This document shows positions 1 to 8,265 of a DNA stretch of 64,000 bases, piece after piece (positions within the stretch are counted from its first letter, which is position 1; each line of letters begins with the position of its first letter). Position numbers and translations under genes: made by a program. The notes beneath the pieces are model-generated. The model was not told the DNA's origin. It saw only the letters and a list, made by a program, of their open reading frames with translations, and did no database searches. Source of the stretch: Streptomyces decoyicus (lineage in GTDB: Bacteria; Actinomycetota; Actinomycetes; Streptomycetales; Streptomycetaceae); NCBI RefSeq assembly GCF_019880305.1, contig NZ_CP082301.1, positions 7,874,001-7,938,000 of the forward strand. Direction: 5' to 3'.

Positions 1-328
1 GCGGGTCACGCGACCGGCAGGTCCACCGGGGCCGGTGGGCCTGCAGCGATGCGCGGGGCAGGTGATCTCGATCGACGGAACGGCCGAACCTGGCGGTGCC
101 GCATCCGCAACTCGGGAATTTTCTGCGATTCTGAGCGACACGCCCCGAATACCGGCTGGTCACACCGATTGCCGGGGCTACCGGCGTGCCGAGCGCACCG
201 GGTCGTTAGTGGTGTGTTAGTGCCTCGTTAGCGGACCGGCAGTGCCCGGGGCCACGCTGGCTGGAGCACCGCACGGACCGTAGACACCCACGACGAGAGC
301 TCGCACCTACCAGACGAGGGGGACACTT
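1..328. other. Upstream non-coding region, no gene supported
   Basis: No convincing reading frame is seen. The pentamer GTTAG occurs three times between about 205 and 232, just where a promoter for the following lipoprotein gene could lie, but I cannot assign -10 and -35 boxes with confidence. A GA-rich ribosome binding site (GAGGGGGA) lies just before the ATG at 329. Confidence 0.4.
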
Positions 329-1072
329 ATGTCGCTCACCACCAAGACACTCGGCCGCGGCCGTCGTGTCGCCGCGGGATCGCTGATCGCCGTCGCGGCG
401 CTCGGGCTCACCGCCTGCAAGGGCGGGCCCGACGCTGCATCCCGCCCCTCGTCGGCCGCCGCACCCGTCACGTCCCAGGACACGGAGCGCGGCAACGGCG
501 CACAGTCGGCCGGTGGCAGCGCACAGTCGTCCGCCGCGAAGCCGCAGTCCTCGGCGAACGGCCAGCGGCCGTCGGCGCCGGCGAAGGCGGCATCCCCCGG
601 CGGCAAGCCGACGGACAAGACCCCGAGCGCCGCACAGTCCCAGGCCTCCGCCATGACGGCCTCGGACCGCTGCAACGCCGCCGATATGTCGCTGCGCCTG
701 GGGCGCTCCGACATCGGTGCGGGCAACATCCGCTACCCCCTCGTCTTCACGAACAAGGGCAAGAAGGCCTGTACGCTGCGCGGCTTCCCCGGGGTCTCGC
801 TCATCAAGCGTGACGGCTCGGCCGTCGGCAAGCCCGCCACCCGCGAGGGCGGCTCCGGCCCCGTCGTCCGGCTCCAGCCGGGGCAGAGCGCCCACGCCCT
901 GCTGCACACCCTCAACGACGGCGTCTCGGACACCCCGTGCTGGGACCGCTCGCAGCTCGTCTTCGTCTACCCGCCCGGCTCCAAGGAGTCGATGACCACG
1001 GGCAGCGACGGACTGCGGGTGTGCGGCGGACGGTTCGATGTGACCGCGGTGGAGGCCGGGGCGCTGGGCTGA
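329..1072 (+). CDS. DUF4232 domain lipoprotein
   Basis: This is a 247-residue predicted lipoprotein. A basic N-terminus is followed by a hydrophobic stretch and the lipobox LTAC, with the lipidated cysteine at residue 30. Residues about 35-110 are an Ala/Ser/Gln/Pro-rich linker of the kind that spans the cell wall. The remaining ~135 residues match the DUF4232 pattern, with motifs such as FTNKGKKACTLRGFPG and four cysteines that could form two disulfides. The family is common in Streptomyces and has no defined biochemical role. The ATG has a good ribosome binding site. It is separated from the hydrogenase operon by a weak hairpin and is probably unrelated to it. Confidence 0.85.
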   Translation: MSLTTKTLGRGRRVAAGSLIAVAALGLTACKGGPDAASRPSSAAAPVTSQDTERGNGAQSAGGSAQSSAAKPQSSANGQRPSAPAKAASPGGKPTDKTPSAAQSQASAMTASDRCNAADMSLRLGRSDIGAGNIRYPLVFTNKGKKACTLRGFPGVSLIKRDGSAVGKPATREGGSGPVVRLQPGQSAHALLHTLNDGVSDTPCWDRSQLVFVYPPGSKESMTTGSDGLRVCGGRFDVTAVEAGALG

Positions 1073-1091
1073 TCCGCGCCACGGCGACACG

Positions 1092-1127
1092 GGAGCCGGG
1101 CGGCCGCGAGGGCGGTTGTCCGGCTCC
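1092..1127 (+). terminator. Possible terminator after lipoprotein gene
   Basis: An 8-bp perfect inverted repeat (GGAGCCGG / CCGGCTCC) with a 20-nt loop lies 20 bases after the lipoprotein stop and before the hydrogenase genes. There is no T-tract, as is usual in high-GC genomes. The position is convincing but the stem is short. Confidence 0.4.
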
Positions 1128-1293
1128 TTGCGTTGTCCGTCGGGAGGAAGGCGCTCCTCGGAGCGGGCGCTCGGGTGGTGTGTCACCACAACGGCCCCTT
1201 GCGACCGCCCCGTCGCTCCTGATCGGTGTTACCAAGGTGGATGGAAGCGTTGAATGAGCGCTTTCGTTGCGTATCTGCCTAGGAGACATCCCC

Positions 1294-2382
1294 ATGTCTG
1301 CAGCTTCGAGCGTGGCCGACCAGGCCGCTGCGAACGGAAAGCCGTCCGCCGAGGACGAGTCCCCGATCCACATTCTCTGGATCAACGCCGGCCTGAGCTG
1401 CGATGGCGACTCCGTGTCGCTCACCGCCGCGACCCAGCCGAGCATTGAGGAGATCGCGCTCAGTGTGCTGCCGGGGTTGCCCAAGGTCGCCGTCCACTGG
1501 CCACTGATCGATTTCGAGTGCGGCCCGGTCCAGGGCGCGGACAATTTCATCGAGTGGTTCTTCAAGGGCGAACGTGGCGAGATCGACCCGTTCGTGCTGG
1601 TCATCGAGGGGTCGATCCCCAACGAGTCCATCAAGCCGGAAGGCTACTGGTGCGGTTTCGGTGACAACCCCGAGACCGGTCAGCCGATCACCACCAGTGA
1701 GTGGATCGACCGGCTCGCCCCCAAGGCGCTCGCCGTTGTCGCGATCGGCACCTGCGCCACGTACGGCGGTATCCATGCGATGGCGGGCAACCCGACCGGA
1801 GCCATGGGTGTGCCCGACTACCTGGGCTGGGACTGGACGTCCAAGGCCGGGATCCCGATCGTGTGTGTGCCCGGCTGCCCGATCCAGCCGGACAACTTCT
1901 CGGAGACGCTGGTCTATCTGCTCTACCAGGCGGTGGGCTCGGCCCCGATGATCCCGCTGGACGACCAGCTGCGTCCCACCTGGCTCTTCGGGGCGACCGT
2001 GCACGAGGGCTGCGACCGGGCCGGCTACTACGAACAGGGCCAGTTCGCCACCACCTACGACTCGCCCAAGTGTCTGGTGAAGATCGGATGCTGGGGCCCC
2101 GTGGTCAAATGCAACGTGCCCAAGCGGGGCTGGATGGACGGTATCGGCGGCTGCCCGAACGTCGGCGGTATCTGTATCGCCTGCACCATGCCCGGCTTCC
2201 CCGACAAGTTCATGCCGTTCATGGACGAGCCGCCCGGCGGCAAGATCTCCAGTACCGCCAGTGCCGCGTACGGCAGCGTCATCCGCAGGCTGCGGGACAT
2301 CACGGCCAAGACCGTCGACCACGAGCCCAAGTGGCGCCATCGCGGCGACCAACTGACCACCGGCTACCGCAAGCCGTGGTGA
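1294..2382 (+). CDS. hhyS: [NiFe]-hydrogenase small subunit, group 1h
   Basis: This 362-residue protein is the electron-transfer subunit, carrying three Fe-S clusters from the Ni-Fe site. Cysteines sit at the expected places: C36, C154 and C195 for the proximal cluster, C273, C287, C294 and C297 for the medial cluster, and H237, C240, C260 and C266 for the distal one. The usual CxxC at the start of the proximal site reads C-D-G-D (36-39), so Asp39 replaces one cysteine. A 3-Cys/1-Asp proximal cluster is known for actinobacterial-type enzymes. There is no Tat signal or C-terminal anchor, so a cytoplasmic-side location is inferred. The ATG at 1294 follows AGGAG at 1281; an upstream in-frame ATG at 1267 lacks a site. 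Confidence 0.95.
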   Translation: MSAASSVADQAAANGKPSAEDESPIHILWINAGLSCDGDSVSLTAATQPSIEEIALSVLPGLPKVAVHWPLIDFECGPVQGADNFIEWFFKGERGEIDPFVLVIEGSIPNESIKPEGYWCGFGDNPETGQPITTSEWIDRLAPKALAVVAIGTCATYGGIHAMAGNPTGAMGVPDYLGWDWTSKAGIPIVCVPGCPIQPDNFSETLVYLLYQAVGSAPMIPLDDQLRPTWLFGATVHEGCDRAGYYEQGQFATTYDSPKCLVKIGCWGPVVKCNVPKRGWMDGIGGCPNVGGICIACTMPGFPDKFMPFMDEPPGGKISSTASAAYGSVIRRLRDITAKTVDHEPKWRHRGDQLTTGYRKPW

Positions 2383-2416
2383 GCGCACCCCGCCGGTAGG
2401 CGTCCGGCCCCCCCGG

Positions 2417-2455
2417 ACCTCCGTCCGACCCCACCTCCGTCCGACCCCACCTCCG
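2417..2455. repeat. 16-bp tandem repeat between hhyS and hhyL
   Basis: The unit ACCTCCGTCCGACCCC occurs twice in tandem (2417-2432, 2433-2448) and then partially (2449-2455) in the 101-bp gap between the two structural genes. It does not form an obvious hairpin. It may simply be a slippage product. Confidence 0.75.
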
Positions 2456-2483
2456 CGCGCAACAGAAGGGCACGGCACTCACG

Positions 2484-4268
2484 ATGGCACCGAAGACAAA
2501 GGCGGCCGGTGACGGCAGCGGTCTGACGGAGATGTCCTGGGATCCGATCACCCGGATCGTGGGCAGCCTCGGTATCCACACCAAGATCGACTTCAAGCAG
2601 AAGCGGGTCGCCGAGTGCTACAGCACCTCGTCCGTCTTCCGCGGCTACAGCGTCTTCATGCGGGGCAAGGACCCGCGCGACGCCCACTTCATCACCAGCC
2701 GGATCTGCGGCATCTGCGGTGACAACCACGCCACCTGCTCGGTGTACACGCAGAACATGGCCTACGGGGTGAAGCCCCCGCATCTGGGGGAGTGGATCAT
2801 CAACCTCGGCGAGTCCGCCGAGTACATGTTCGACCACAACATCTTCCAGGAGAACCTGGTCGGGGTCGACTACTGCGAAAAGATGGTCCGCGAGACCAAC
2901 CCCGGCGTCTGGGAACTCGCCCAGCGCACCGAGGCCCCGCACGCGGCCGACCACGGCTACCGCACCATCGCCGACATCATGAGCTCCCTCAACCCCATCG
3001 AGGGCGAGTTCTACCGCGAGGCGCTCCAGGTCAGCCGCTACACCCGGGAGATGTTCTGCCTCATGGAGGGCCGCCATGTGCACCCCTCCACGCTCTACCC
3101 GGGCGGCGTCGGCACTGTCGCCAGCGTCCAGTTGTTCACCGACTACCTCAGCCGGCTGATGCGCTACGTCGAGTTCATGAAGCGTGTCGTCCCGCTCCAT
3201 GACGACCTGTTCGACTTCTTCTACGAGGCGCTGCCCGGATACGAGGAAGTCGGCCGGCGGCGGGTGCTGCTCGGCTGCTGGGGCGCGCTCAACGACCCCG
3301 ACCACTGCGATTTCACCTATCGCAACATGACGGACTGGGGGCGGAAGATGTTCGTCACCCCCGGCATCATCGTCGACGGCAAGCTGGTCACCAACGACCT
3401 CACCGAGATCAACCTCGGCATCCGGATCCTGCTGGGCAGCTCCTACTACCAGGACTGGGAGGGCCAGGAGCAGTTCGTCACCCACGACCCGCTCGGCAAC
3501 CCCGTCGACCCCCGCCACCCGTGGAACCAGCACACCATCCCGGCCCCGCAGAAACGCGACTTCAACGACAAGTACAGCTGGGTGATGTCCCCGCGCTGGT
3601 TCGACGGCAAGGAGCACCTGGCGCTGGACACCGGCGGCGGCCCGATCGCCCGGCTGTGGTCCACCGCGCTGTCCGGGCTCGTCGACACCCCGTACGTCAA
3701 GGCCACCGGCCAGAGCGTCGTCATCGACCTGCCGCGCAGCATGACCAAGCCCGCGACCCGCTTCGAGTGGAAGATCCCGAAGTGGAGCAACGCGCTGGAA
3801 CGCAACCGCTCCCGCACCTACTTCCAGGCATACACGGCCGCCATGGCCCTGCACTTCGCGGAGCAGGCGCTCGAAGAGGTCCGCGCCGGACGCACCCAGA
3901 CGTGGGAGAAGTTCGAGGTTCCCGACGAGTCCATCGGCTGCGGCTTCACCGAGGCGGTACGCGGCGTCCTCTCGCACCACATGGTCATCCGGGACGGGAA
4001 GATCGCCAACTATCACCCATACCCGCCGACCCCGTGGAACGCCAGCACCCGCGACACCTACGGCACCCCCGGCCCCTATGAGGACGCCGTCCAGAACACC
4101 CCGATCTTCGAGGAGAACTCCCCGGAGAACTTCAAGGGCATCGACATCATGCGCACGGTGCGCAGCTTCGACCCGTGTCTGCCCTGCGGCGTCCACATGT
4201 ACGTCGGCAACGGCAAGTCCGTACAGAAGATGCATGTGCCCACCGGCCTGAGCGGGCTGTCCGGATGA
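2484..4268 (+). CDS. hhyL: [NiFe]-hydrogenase large subunit, group 1h
   Basis: This 594-residue catalytic subunit binds the Ni-Fe(CN)2CO site that splits H2. The N-terminal motif RICGICGDNHATC gives ligands C75 and C78, and the C-terminal DPCLPCGVH gives C565 and C568 with H571. The residues after H571 form the 23-residue tail that the maturation protease should remove once nickel is loaded. Sequence features and gene context match group 1h, which oxidises H2 at atmospheric levels. A purine-rich AGAAGGG lies about 14 nt before the ATG, rather far for a ribosome binding site. The in-frame ATG at 2532 is poorly placed, so 2484 is kept. The last codons overlap the next gene by 4 bp. Confidence 0.96.
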   Translation: MAPKTKAAGDGSGLTEMSWDPITRIVGSLGIHTKIDFKQKRVAECYSTSSVFRGYSVFMRGKDPRDAHFITSRICGICGDNHATCSVYTQNMAYGVKPPHLGEWIINLGESAEYMFDHNIFQENLVGVDYCEKMVRETNPGVWELAQRTEAPHAADHGYRTIADIMSSLNPIEGEFYREALQVSRYTREMFCLMEGRHVHPSTLYPGGVGTVASVQLFTDYLSRLMRYVEFMKRVVPLHDDLFDFFYEALPGYEEVGRRRVLLGCWGALNDPDHCDFTYRNMTDWGRKMFVTPGIIVDGKLVTNDLTEINLGIRILLGSSYYQDWEGQEQFVTHDPLGNPVDPRHPWNQHTIPAPQKRDFNDKYSWVMSPRWFDGKEHLALDTGGGPIARLWSTALSGLVDTPYVKATGQSVVIDLPRSMTKPATRFEWKIPKWSNALERNRSRTYFQAYTAAMALHFAEQALEEVRAGRTQTWEKFEVPDESIGCGFTEAVRGVLSHHMVIRDGKIANYHPYPPTPWNASTRDTYGTPGPYEDAVQNTPIFEENSPENFKGIDIMRTVRSFDPCLPCGVHMYVGNGKSVQKMHVPTGLSGLSG

Positions 4269-4918
4269 GCGCCCGGACCACCGCGGCACCGGCCGCCGCC
4301 GCACCGGCCGACGCACCGCAGGCCGCCACCGGGCAGGCAGGCGCGCCCCACGCACCCCACGCCGCCGCGCCCGACGCCGCCGCCCCCAACGCCGAGGCGA
4401 CCGGCCGGCGCGTCGAAGAGGTACTGGACCGCCTCGCACAGCGCGACGACCGCGAGGCCGGCGCCGCCGCCGAGGAGCTCGTCCGCGTCCTGATGGACTT
4501 CTACGGCGCGGGACTCGCCCGGATCATGCACCTCCTGGGCAGCGGCACGGACGACGGCGGCCCCCGGTCGGCGCTGCTCCGCGACGAGCTGGTGACCAGC
4601 CTGCTGGTGCTGCACGATCTGCACCCGGAGGACACCGCGGCACGCATCGGCCGCGCCCTGGACAGCGTCCGCCGGCAACACCCCGCCGAGGTGGCGGCGT
4701 TCGACGCGGACAGCGGGGTGCTGCGACTGCGCTCCGGCGACTCCGGGGGCTGCGGCTGTCCGAGCACGAACCAGCAGGCCCAACAGGCCGTCGAGGCCGC
4801 CGTGTCCTGTTTCGCGCCCGAGGTGACCTCGGTGCAGTGGGAGGCGGCGGGAGCCGGCACCGAACCGGCGCTGCTTCAGATCTCCCGTCGCCCGCCGACC
4901 GCCGCCACCGCCTCGTGA
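4265..4918 (+). CDS. NifU-like C-terminal domain protein of the hydrogenase operon
   Basis: This 217-residue protein starts with ATGA overlapping the hhyL stop. Residues 1-45 are Ala/Pro-rich, and 48-140 are helical without a recognised domain. Residues 145-195 resemble the NifU C-terminal scaffold domain (a GVLRLRSG strand, then GCGCPST). In NifU that site is CxxC; here it is C163-G-C165, with one more cysteine at 182, so Fe-S binding would need a changed ligand arrangement. Proteins of this kind occur next to group 1h hydrogenases in Streptomyces. A role in supplying Fe-S clusters to HhyS, or in electron transfer, is inference. An earlier in-frame ATG inside hhyL is unlikely to be used. Confidence 0.8.
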   Translation: MSARTTAAPAAAAPADAPQAATGQAGAPHAPHAAAPDAAAPNAEATGRRVEEVLDRLAQRDDREAGAAAEELVRVLMDFYGAGLARIMHLLGSGTDDGGPRSALLRDELVTSLLVLHDLHPEDTAARIGRALDSVRRQHPAEVAAFDADSGVLRLRSGDSGGCGCPSTNQQAQQAVEAAVSCFAPEVTSVQWEAAGAGTEPALLQISRRPPTAATAS

Positions 4919-5583
4919 GCGCCCGGCAGACGGCGCCCCCGCGGCTCGGACCGTCGACCGCCCACCGCGGCCTGCGCCGCTTCCGCGCACCGGTGCCCCC
5001 CGCTCCGGAACGCTGTGAGCTGTGCGGCGTGGTGCTCGGCGAGCACAACCACCGCCACCTGGTCCACACCGAACGCCGCGCACTGGCCTGCGCCTGCATC
5101 CCCTGTGCGCTGCTCTTCGAGCGGCCCGGCGCCGGCACCGGACAGTTCCGTACGGTTCCGGACCGCTATCTCGTCGACTCCGGCCACACCCTCGACGACG
5201 CGGCCTGGGACCTGCTCCAGATCCCCGTCGGCGTCGCCTTCTTCCTGCGCAATGCCGACCTCGACCGGCTGGTCGCGCTCTACCCCAGCCCGGCCGGCGC
5301 CACGGAGAGCGAACTCGACCCGTCGACCTGGGAGGCCGTGCTCGCCGCCAGCCGGCTCGCCGGCCTCCTCCGGTCCGATGTGGAGGCGCTGCTGCTGCGC
5401 CGCTCCGAGGGTCGTATCGACTGCTATCTGGTGCCCGTCGACATCTGCTACGAACTCGTCGGCCGGATGCGCCTGTTGTGGCAGGGCTTCGACGGCGGCG
5501 CCGAGGCGCGCGCCGCACTCTCCGACTTCTTCACCAAGGTCGCCCGCCGGGCCCGCGAGCCGAAGGAGGACGACCGGACGTGA
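4915..5583 (+). CDS. DUF5947-like hydrogenase accessory protein
   Basis: This 222-residue soluble protein starts at a GTG that shares GTGA with the preceding stop. Near the N-terminus it has a compact metal-site-like pattern: C34-x2-C37, then C59-x-C61-x2-C64, with histidines between (HNHRHLVH). This could hold an Fe-S cluster, zinc or a Rieske-like centre. The rest is an alpha/beta region with no hydrophobic segment. I recognise the family only as a conserved companion of actinobacterial group 1h hydrogenases (DUF5947 in domain catalogues, from memory). Tight coupling to the structural genes suggests a role in assembly or electron transfer, which is inference. Confidence 0.75.
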   Translation: MSARQTAPPRLGPSTAHRGLRRFRAPVPPAPERCELCGVVLGEHNHRHLVHTERRALACACIPCALLFERPGAGTGQFRTVPDRYLVDSGHTLDDAAWDLLQIPVGVAFFLRNADLDRLVALYPSPAGATESELDPSTWEAVLAASRLAGLLRSDVEALLLRRSEGRIDCYLVPVDICYELVGRMRLLWQGFDGGAEARAALSDFFTKVARRAREPKEDDRT

Positions 5584-6284
5584 CCGACCTGTCCTTCATC
5601 TGCACCGGTGTACGCGCCGACCGCTACGCCGCCGCCCCCACCCTCCTCTTCCGGCTGCGCATCACCGCCGCCGCAGCGGACCGGGTGCACGCCCTCGCGC
5701 TGCGCTGCCAGCTCCGCATCGAACCGGCCCGGCGCGGCTACCGGTCCGACGAGGCCGAGGCGCTGTCCGACCTCTTCGGCGAGCGGTCCCGCTGGGGCAG
5801 CACCCTGCACCCCCTCCAGTTCGCCCAGGTCTCCCTGGTCGTCCCCGGCTTCACCGGCGAGACCGAGGTGGACCTCCCGGTCCCGTGCAGCTACGACCTG
5901 GACGTCGCGGTCGGCCGCTACTTCCATGCGCTGCGCGACGGCGAGGTCCCGCTGCTGCTGCTGTTCTCCGGCACGGTGTTCGCCGGCGCCGGCGGTTTCC
6001 ACGTCGAGCCGGTGCCCTGGAGCAAGGAGGCGTCCGTGCGGATGCCGGTGGCGGTCTGGCAGGAGATGACCGAAACGCATTTCCCCGGCTGCGGCTGGCT
6101 CCGGCTGCCCCGCGAGACCCTCGATGCGCTGCTCGCCTATCGCTCCCGGCACGCCCTGCCCTCCTGGCAGGCGACCGTCGAGTCGCTGCTCGCCACGGCC
6201 GGCGACCCCGAACCGCCCGCGCCGCGCGCCCGCCTCTTCCCCGGCGCCGTCGCCCGCCCCGTCAGCGAAAGGACCGCGCCGTGA
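5580..6284 (+). CDS. DUF6084-like hydrogenase accessory protein
   Basis: This 234-residue protein starts at a GTG overlapping the previous stop by 4 bp. The sequence has no transmembrane segment or cofactor motif. It is rich in beta-strand-like stretches (LLFRLRITAAAADRVHALALRCQ region, then SLVVPGFTGETEVDLPVPC) and ends with an Arg-rich tail. A distinctive internal motif is WSKEASVRMPVAVWQEM. I recognise it as the family that regularly follows the DUF5947 gene in Streptomyces hydrogenase loci; its function is unknown. Its co-translation with neighbours implies a structural or chaperone-like role in hydrogenase assembly (inference). Confidence 0.72.
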   Translation: MTDLSFICTGVRADRYAAAPTLLFRLRITAAAADRVHALALRCQLRIEPARRGYRSDEAEALSDLFGERSRWGSTLHPLQFAQVSLVVPGFTGETEVDLPVPCSYDLDVAVGRYFHALRDGEVPLLLLFSGTVFAGAGGFHVEPVPWSKEASVRMPVAVWQEMTETHFPGCGWLRLPRETLDALLAYRSRHALPSWQATVESLLATAGDPEPPAPRARLFPGAVARPVSERTAP

Positions 6285-7702
6285 CGACCAGCGTCCTGCC
6301 CGACGAGACGGCGGACCACTTCGCCACCGCCCGCCAGGTGGCCGACGCCGTGCTGTTCGAGGGCTATGTGCTCTACCCGTACCGCGCCTCCGCCGCCAAG
6401 AACAAACTCCGCTGGCAGTTCGGCGTCCTGGTACCGCCCCACTGGGGTGCCGAGAGCGCGGAGCACTCCTTCCAGCGCACCGAATGCCTCATGGAGCCCC
6501 GGTCCGGCGCCCGGCTCTCGGCCGAGCTGCGGTTTCTGCACGCCCAGCGGCGAACCGTCCAACGCCTGGGCCCGGGCGGCGGGTTCGAGACCGTCGAGGA
6601 ACTCGAACTGCCCGACCGGGTACTGGTCCCCTGGGACGAGGGCTCCGAGGAGCGCGTCACGCTCGTGGCCGACATCTCCAAGCTGACCGGGGAGGGCGTC
6701 ACCGTCCCCTTCACCCGGCCCGCGCGGGAGGAGACCGAGCCGGTGCACGACGCCGACGGGAAGCTCGTCGGCCGGCTGGTGCGCCGCTGCGCGGAGGCCA
6801 GGGGACAAGTACGGCTCTCCGCGAGCGAACTCGACGGTCCCTACGCGGCGCTGCGGCTGGCCGCGACCGTCGAGAACACCAGCGGCTGGCAGCCGGACGC
6901 CACCGGCGCCGACCGTGATGCGGCGCTGCCCCACTCCCTGGTCGGCGCCCATCTCCTCCTCGGCCTGAGCGCGGGCTCGTTCGTGTCCATGACCGACCCG
7001 CCGGAGTGGGCCCGAGGCGCCGTCGCGGCCTGCCGCAACGAACACGCCTGGCCGGTGCTCGCCGGTGCGGACGGCCGCGCCGACGTGGTCCTGTCCTCCC
7101 CGATCATCCTGGAGGACCACCCGGCCATCGCCCCCGAGAGCCCCGGCGCGCTCTACGACGCCCTGGAGATCGACGAGATCCTCGCCCTGCGCACCGCGGC
7201 CCTCACCGACCAGGAGAAGCGCGAGGCCCGCGGCACCGACCCCCGCGCCGCCGAGGTCATCGAGCTCGCCGACACCATGCCGCCCGAGGTGCTGGAGCGC
7301 CTGCACGGCGCCGTACGGGCACTGCGCGAGGTCACCGGGCCCGGTCCGGCCGCCCCCGACGACCTGACCCCCGACGTGCCGGGACTGCGCCCCGACACCC
7401 CCTGGTGGGACCCCGCGAGCGACCGCAGCGTCGATCCCGTACGCGACCGGATCACGGTCGACGGGCACTCGGTCGGCGCCGGCAGCCGGGTGCTGCTGCG
7501 GCCCGGTCTGCGGCGCACCGACGCCCAGGACCTCTTCCTCCAGGGCCGCACCGCCCAGGTGGAGGCCGTCCTGCACGACGTCGACGGCGGAGTGCACCTC
7601 GCGGTGACCGTGGAGGGCGACCCGGGTGCCGACATCCGTCGCGAGCAGGGCCGCTTCCTGTACTTCCAACCCGACGAGATCGCTCCGCTGGAGGACGCGT
7701 GA
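6281..7702 (+). CDS. Conserved hypothetical protein of hydrogenase operon
   Basis: This 473-residue protein starts at GTG 6281, 4-bp overlapped with the preceding gene. I do not recognise a catalytic domain. The N-terminal third contains FEGYVLYPYRASAAKNK, and the central part has LVGAHLLLGL and a DPPEWARGAVAACRNEH segment. The C-terminal ~80 residues (from about DRITVDGHSVGAGSRVLLRPG) look like a small beta-barrel domain. There are few cysteines and no membrane segment, so it is predicted to be cytoplasmic. It is the largest protein of unknown function in the operon. Its position between structural and maturation genes suggests a conserved accessory role. Confidence 0.75.
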   Translation: MTTSVLPDETADHFATARQVADAVLFEGYVLYPYRASAAKNKLRWQFGVLVPPHWGAESAEHSFQRTECLMEPRSGARLSAELRFLHAQRRTVQRLGPGGGFETVEELELPDRVLVPWDEGSEERVTLVADISKLTGEGVTVPFTRPAREETEPVHDADGKLVGRLVRRCAEARGQVRLSASELDGPYAALRLAATVENTSGWQPDATGADRDAALPHSLVGAHLLLGLSAGSFVSMTDPPEWARGAVAACRNEHAWPVLAGADGRADVVLSSPIILEDHPAIAPESPGALYDALEIDEILALRTAALTDQEKREARGTDPRAAEVIELADTMPPEVLERLHGAVRALREVTGPGPAAPDDLTPDVPGLRPDTPWWDPASDRSVDPVRDRITVDGHSVGAGSRVLLRPGLRRTDAQDLFLQGRTAQVEAVLHDVDGGVHLAVTVEGDPGADIRREQGRFLYFQPDEIAPLEDA

Positions 7703-8265
7703 ACGCCGCCGCACCCGTCGCCGGGCCGCCCGCGAAGACCCTGATCGCCGGGGTCGGCAACATCTTCCTCGGCGACGACGGCTTCGGCGTCGAGGCCGTC
7801 CGCCGGCTGGGCGAGCACCCGCTTCCCGACGGGGTCGAGGTCGTCGACATCGGCGTACGCGGCGTACACCTCGCCTACCAGATGCTGGACGGCTACCACA
7901 CGGTGCTCCTCGTGGACGCCTCCGCGCGCGGCGGCGAACCCGGCACCGTCTACCTCCTCGACGCCACCACTCCGGCCGGCACCCGCCCGCCGGACACCGC
8001 GCTCGACGGCCACCACATGACCCCCGATGCCGTGCTCGCGCTGCTCGACACGCTCAGCGCGGGCACCGACGGCCGGCGCCCCGAGCGCGTCCTGGTCGTC
8101 GGCTGTGAACCCGCCGATGTCGCCGAAGGCATCGGGCTCAGCGAACCGGTCGACGCCGCGGTCGACGAGGCCGTGGGGCTGATCCTGCGGCTGGTCGGCG
8201 CGGCGGAGCCGGCACCGTCCGCCGCCGGACCGCACACCAGTGAGAGGAACACGACACCATGCTGA
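7699..8265 (+). CDS. Hydrogenase maturation protease (HyaD/HycI family)
   Basis: This 188-residue endopeptidase is expected to cut the C-terminal tail of HhyL after nickel insertion. The family signature GVGNIFLGDDGFGVEAV occupies residues 18-34. Candidate nickel-sensing residues are the acidic pair D26/D27, D73 (LLVDA) and H105/H106 (DGHHMTPD), matching the Glu/Asp-Asp-His set of HybD. The usual length is 150-180, so only the Pro/Ala-rich tail is extra. It starts at GTG 7699, overlapping the upstream stop by 4 bp, and ends just before a 34-codon gene that overlaps it by 7 bp. Confidence 0.92.
   Translation: MNAAAPVAGPPAKTLIAGVGNIFLGDDGFGVEAVRRLGEHPLPDGVEVVDIGVRGVHLAYQMLDGYHTVLLVDASARGGEPGTVYLLDATTPAGTRPPDTALDGHHMTPDAVLALLDTLSAGTDGRRPERVLVVGCEPADVAEGIGLSEPVDAAVDEAVGLILRLVGAAEPAPSAAGPHTSERNTTPC

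Noticed and set aside
206..1189. Long reverse-strand open frame opposite the lipoprotein gene
   Set aside because: Arg/Gly-rich composition from high-GC antisense reading; the forward frame has a signal peptide, lipobox and domain match.
2364..4439. 691-codon reverse frame opposite hhyL
   Set aside because: Antisense shadow of a clearly identified large subunit; no domain-like motifs.
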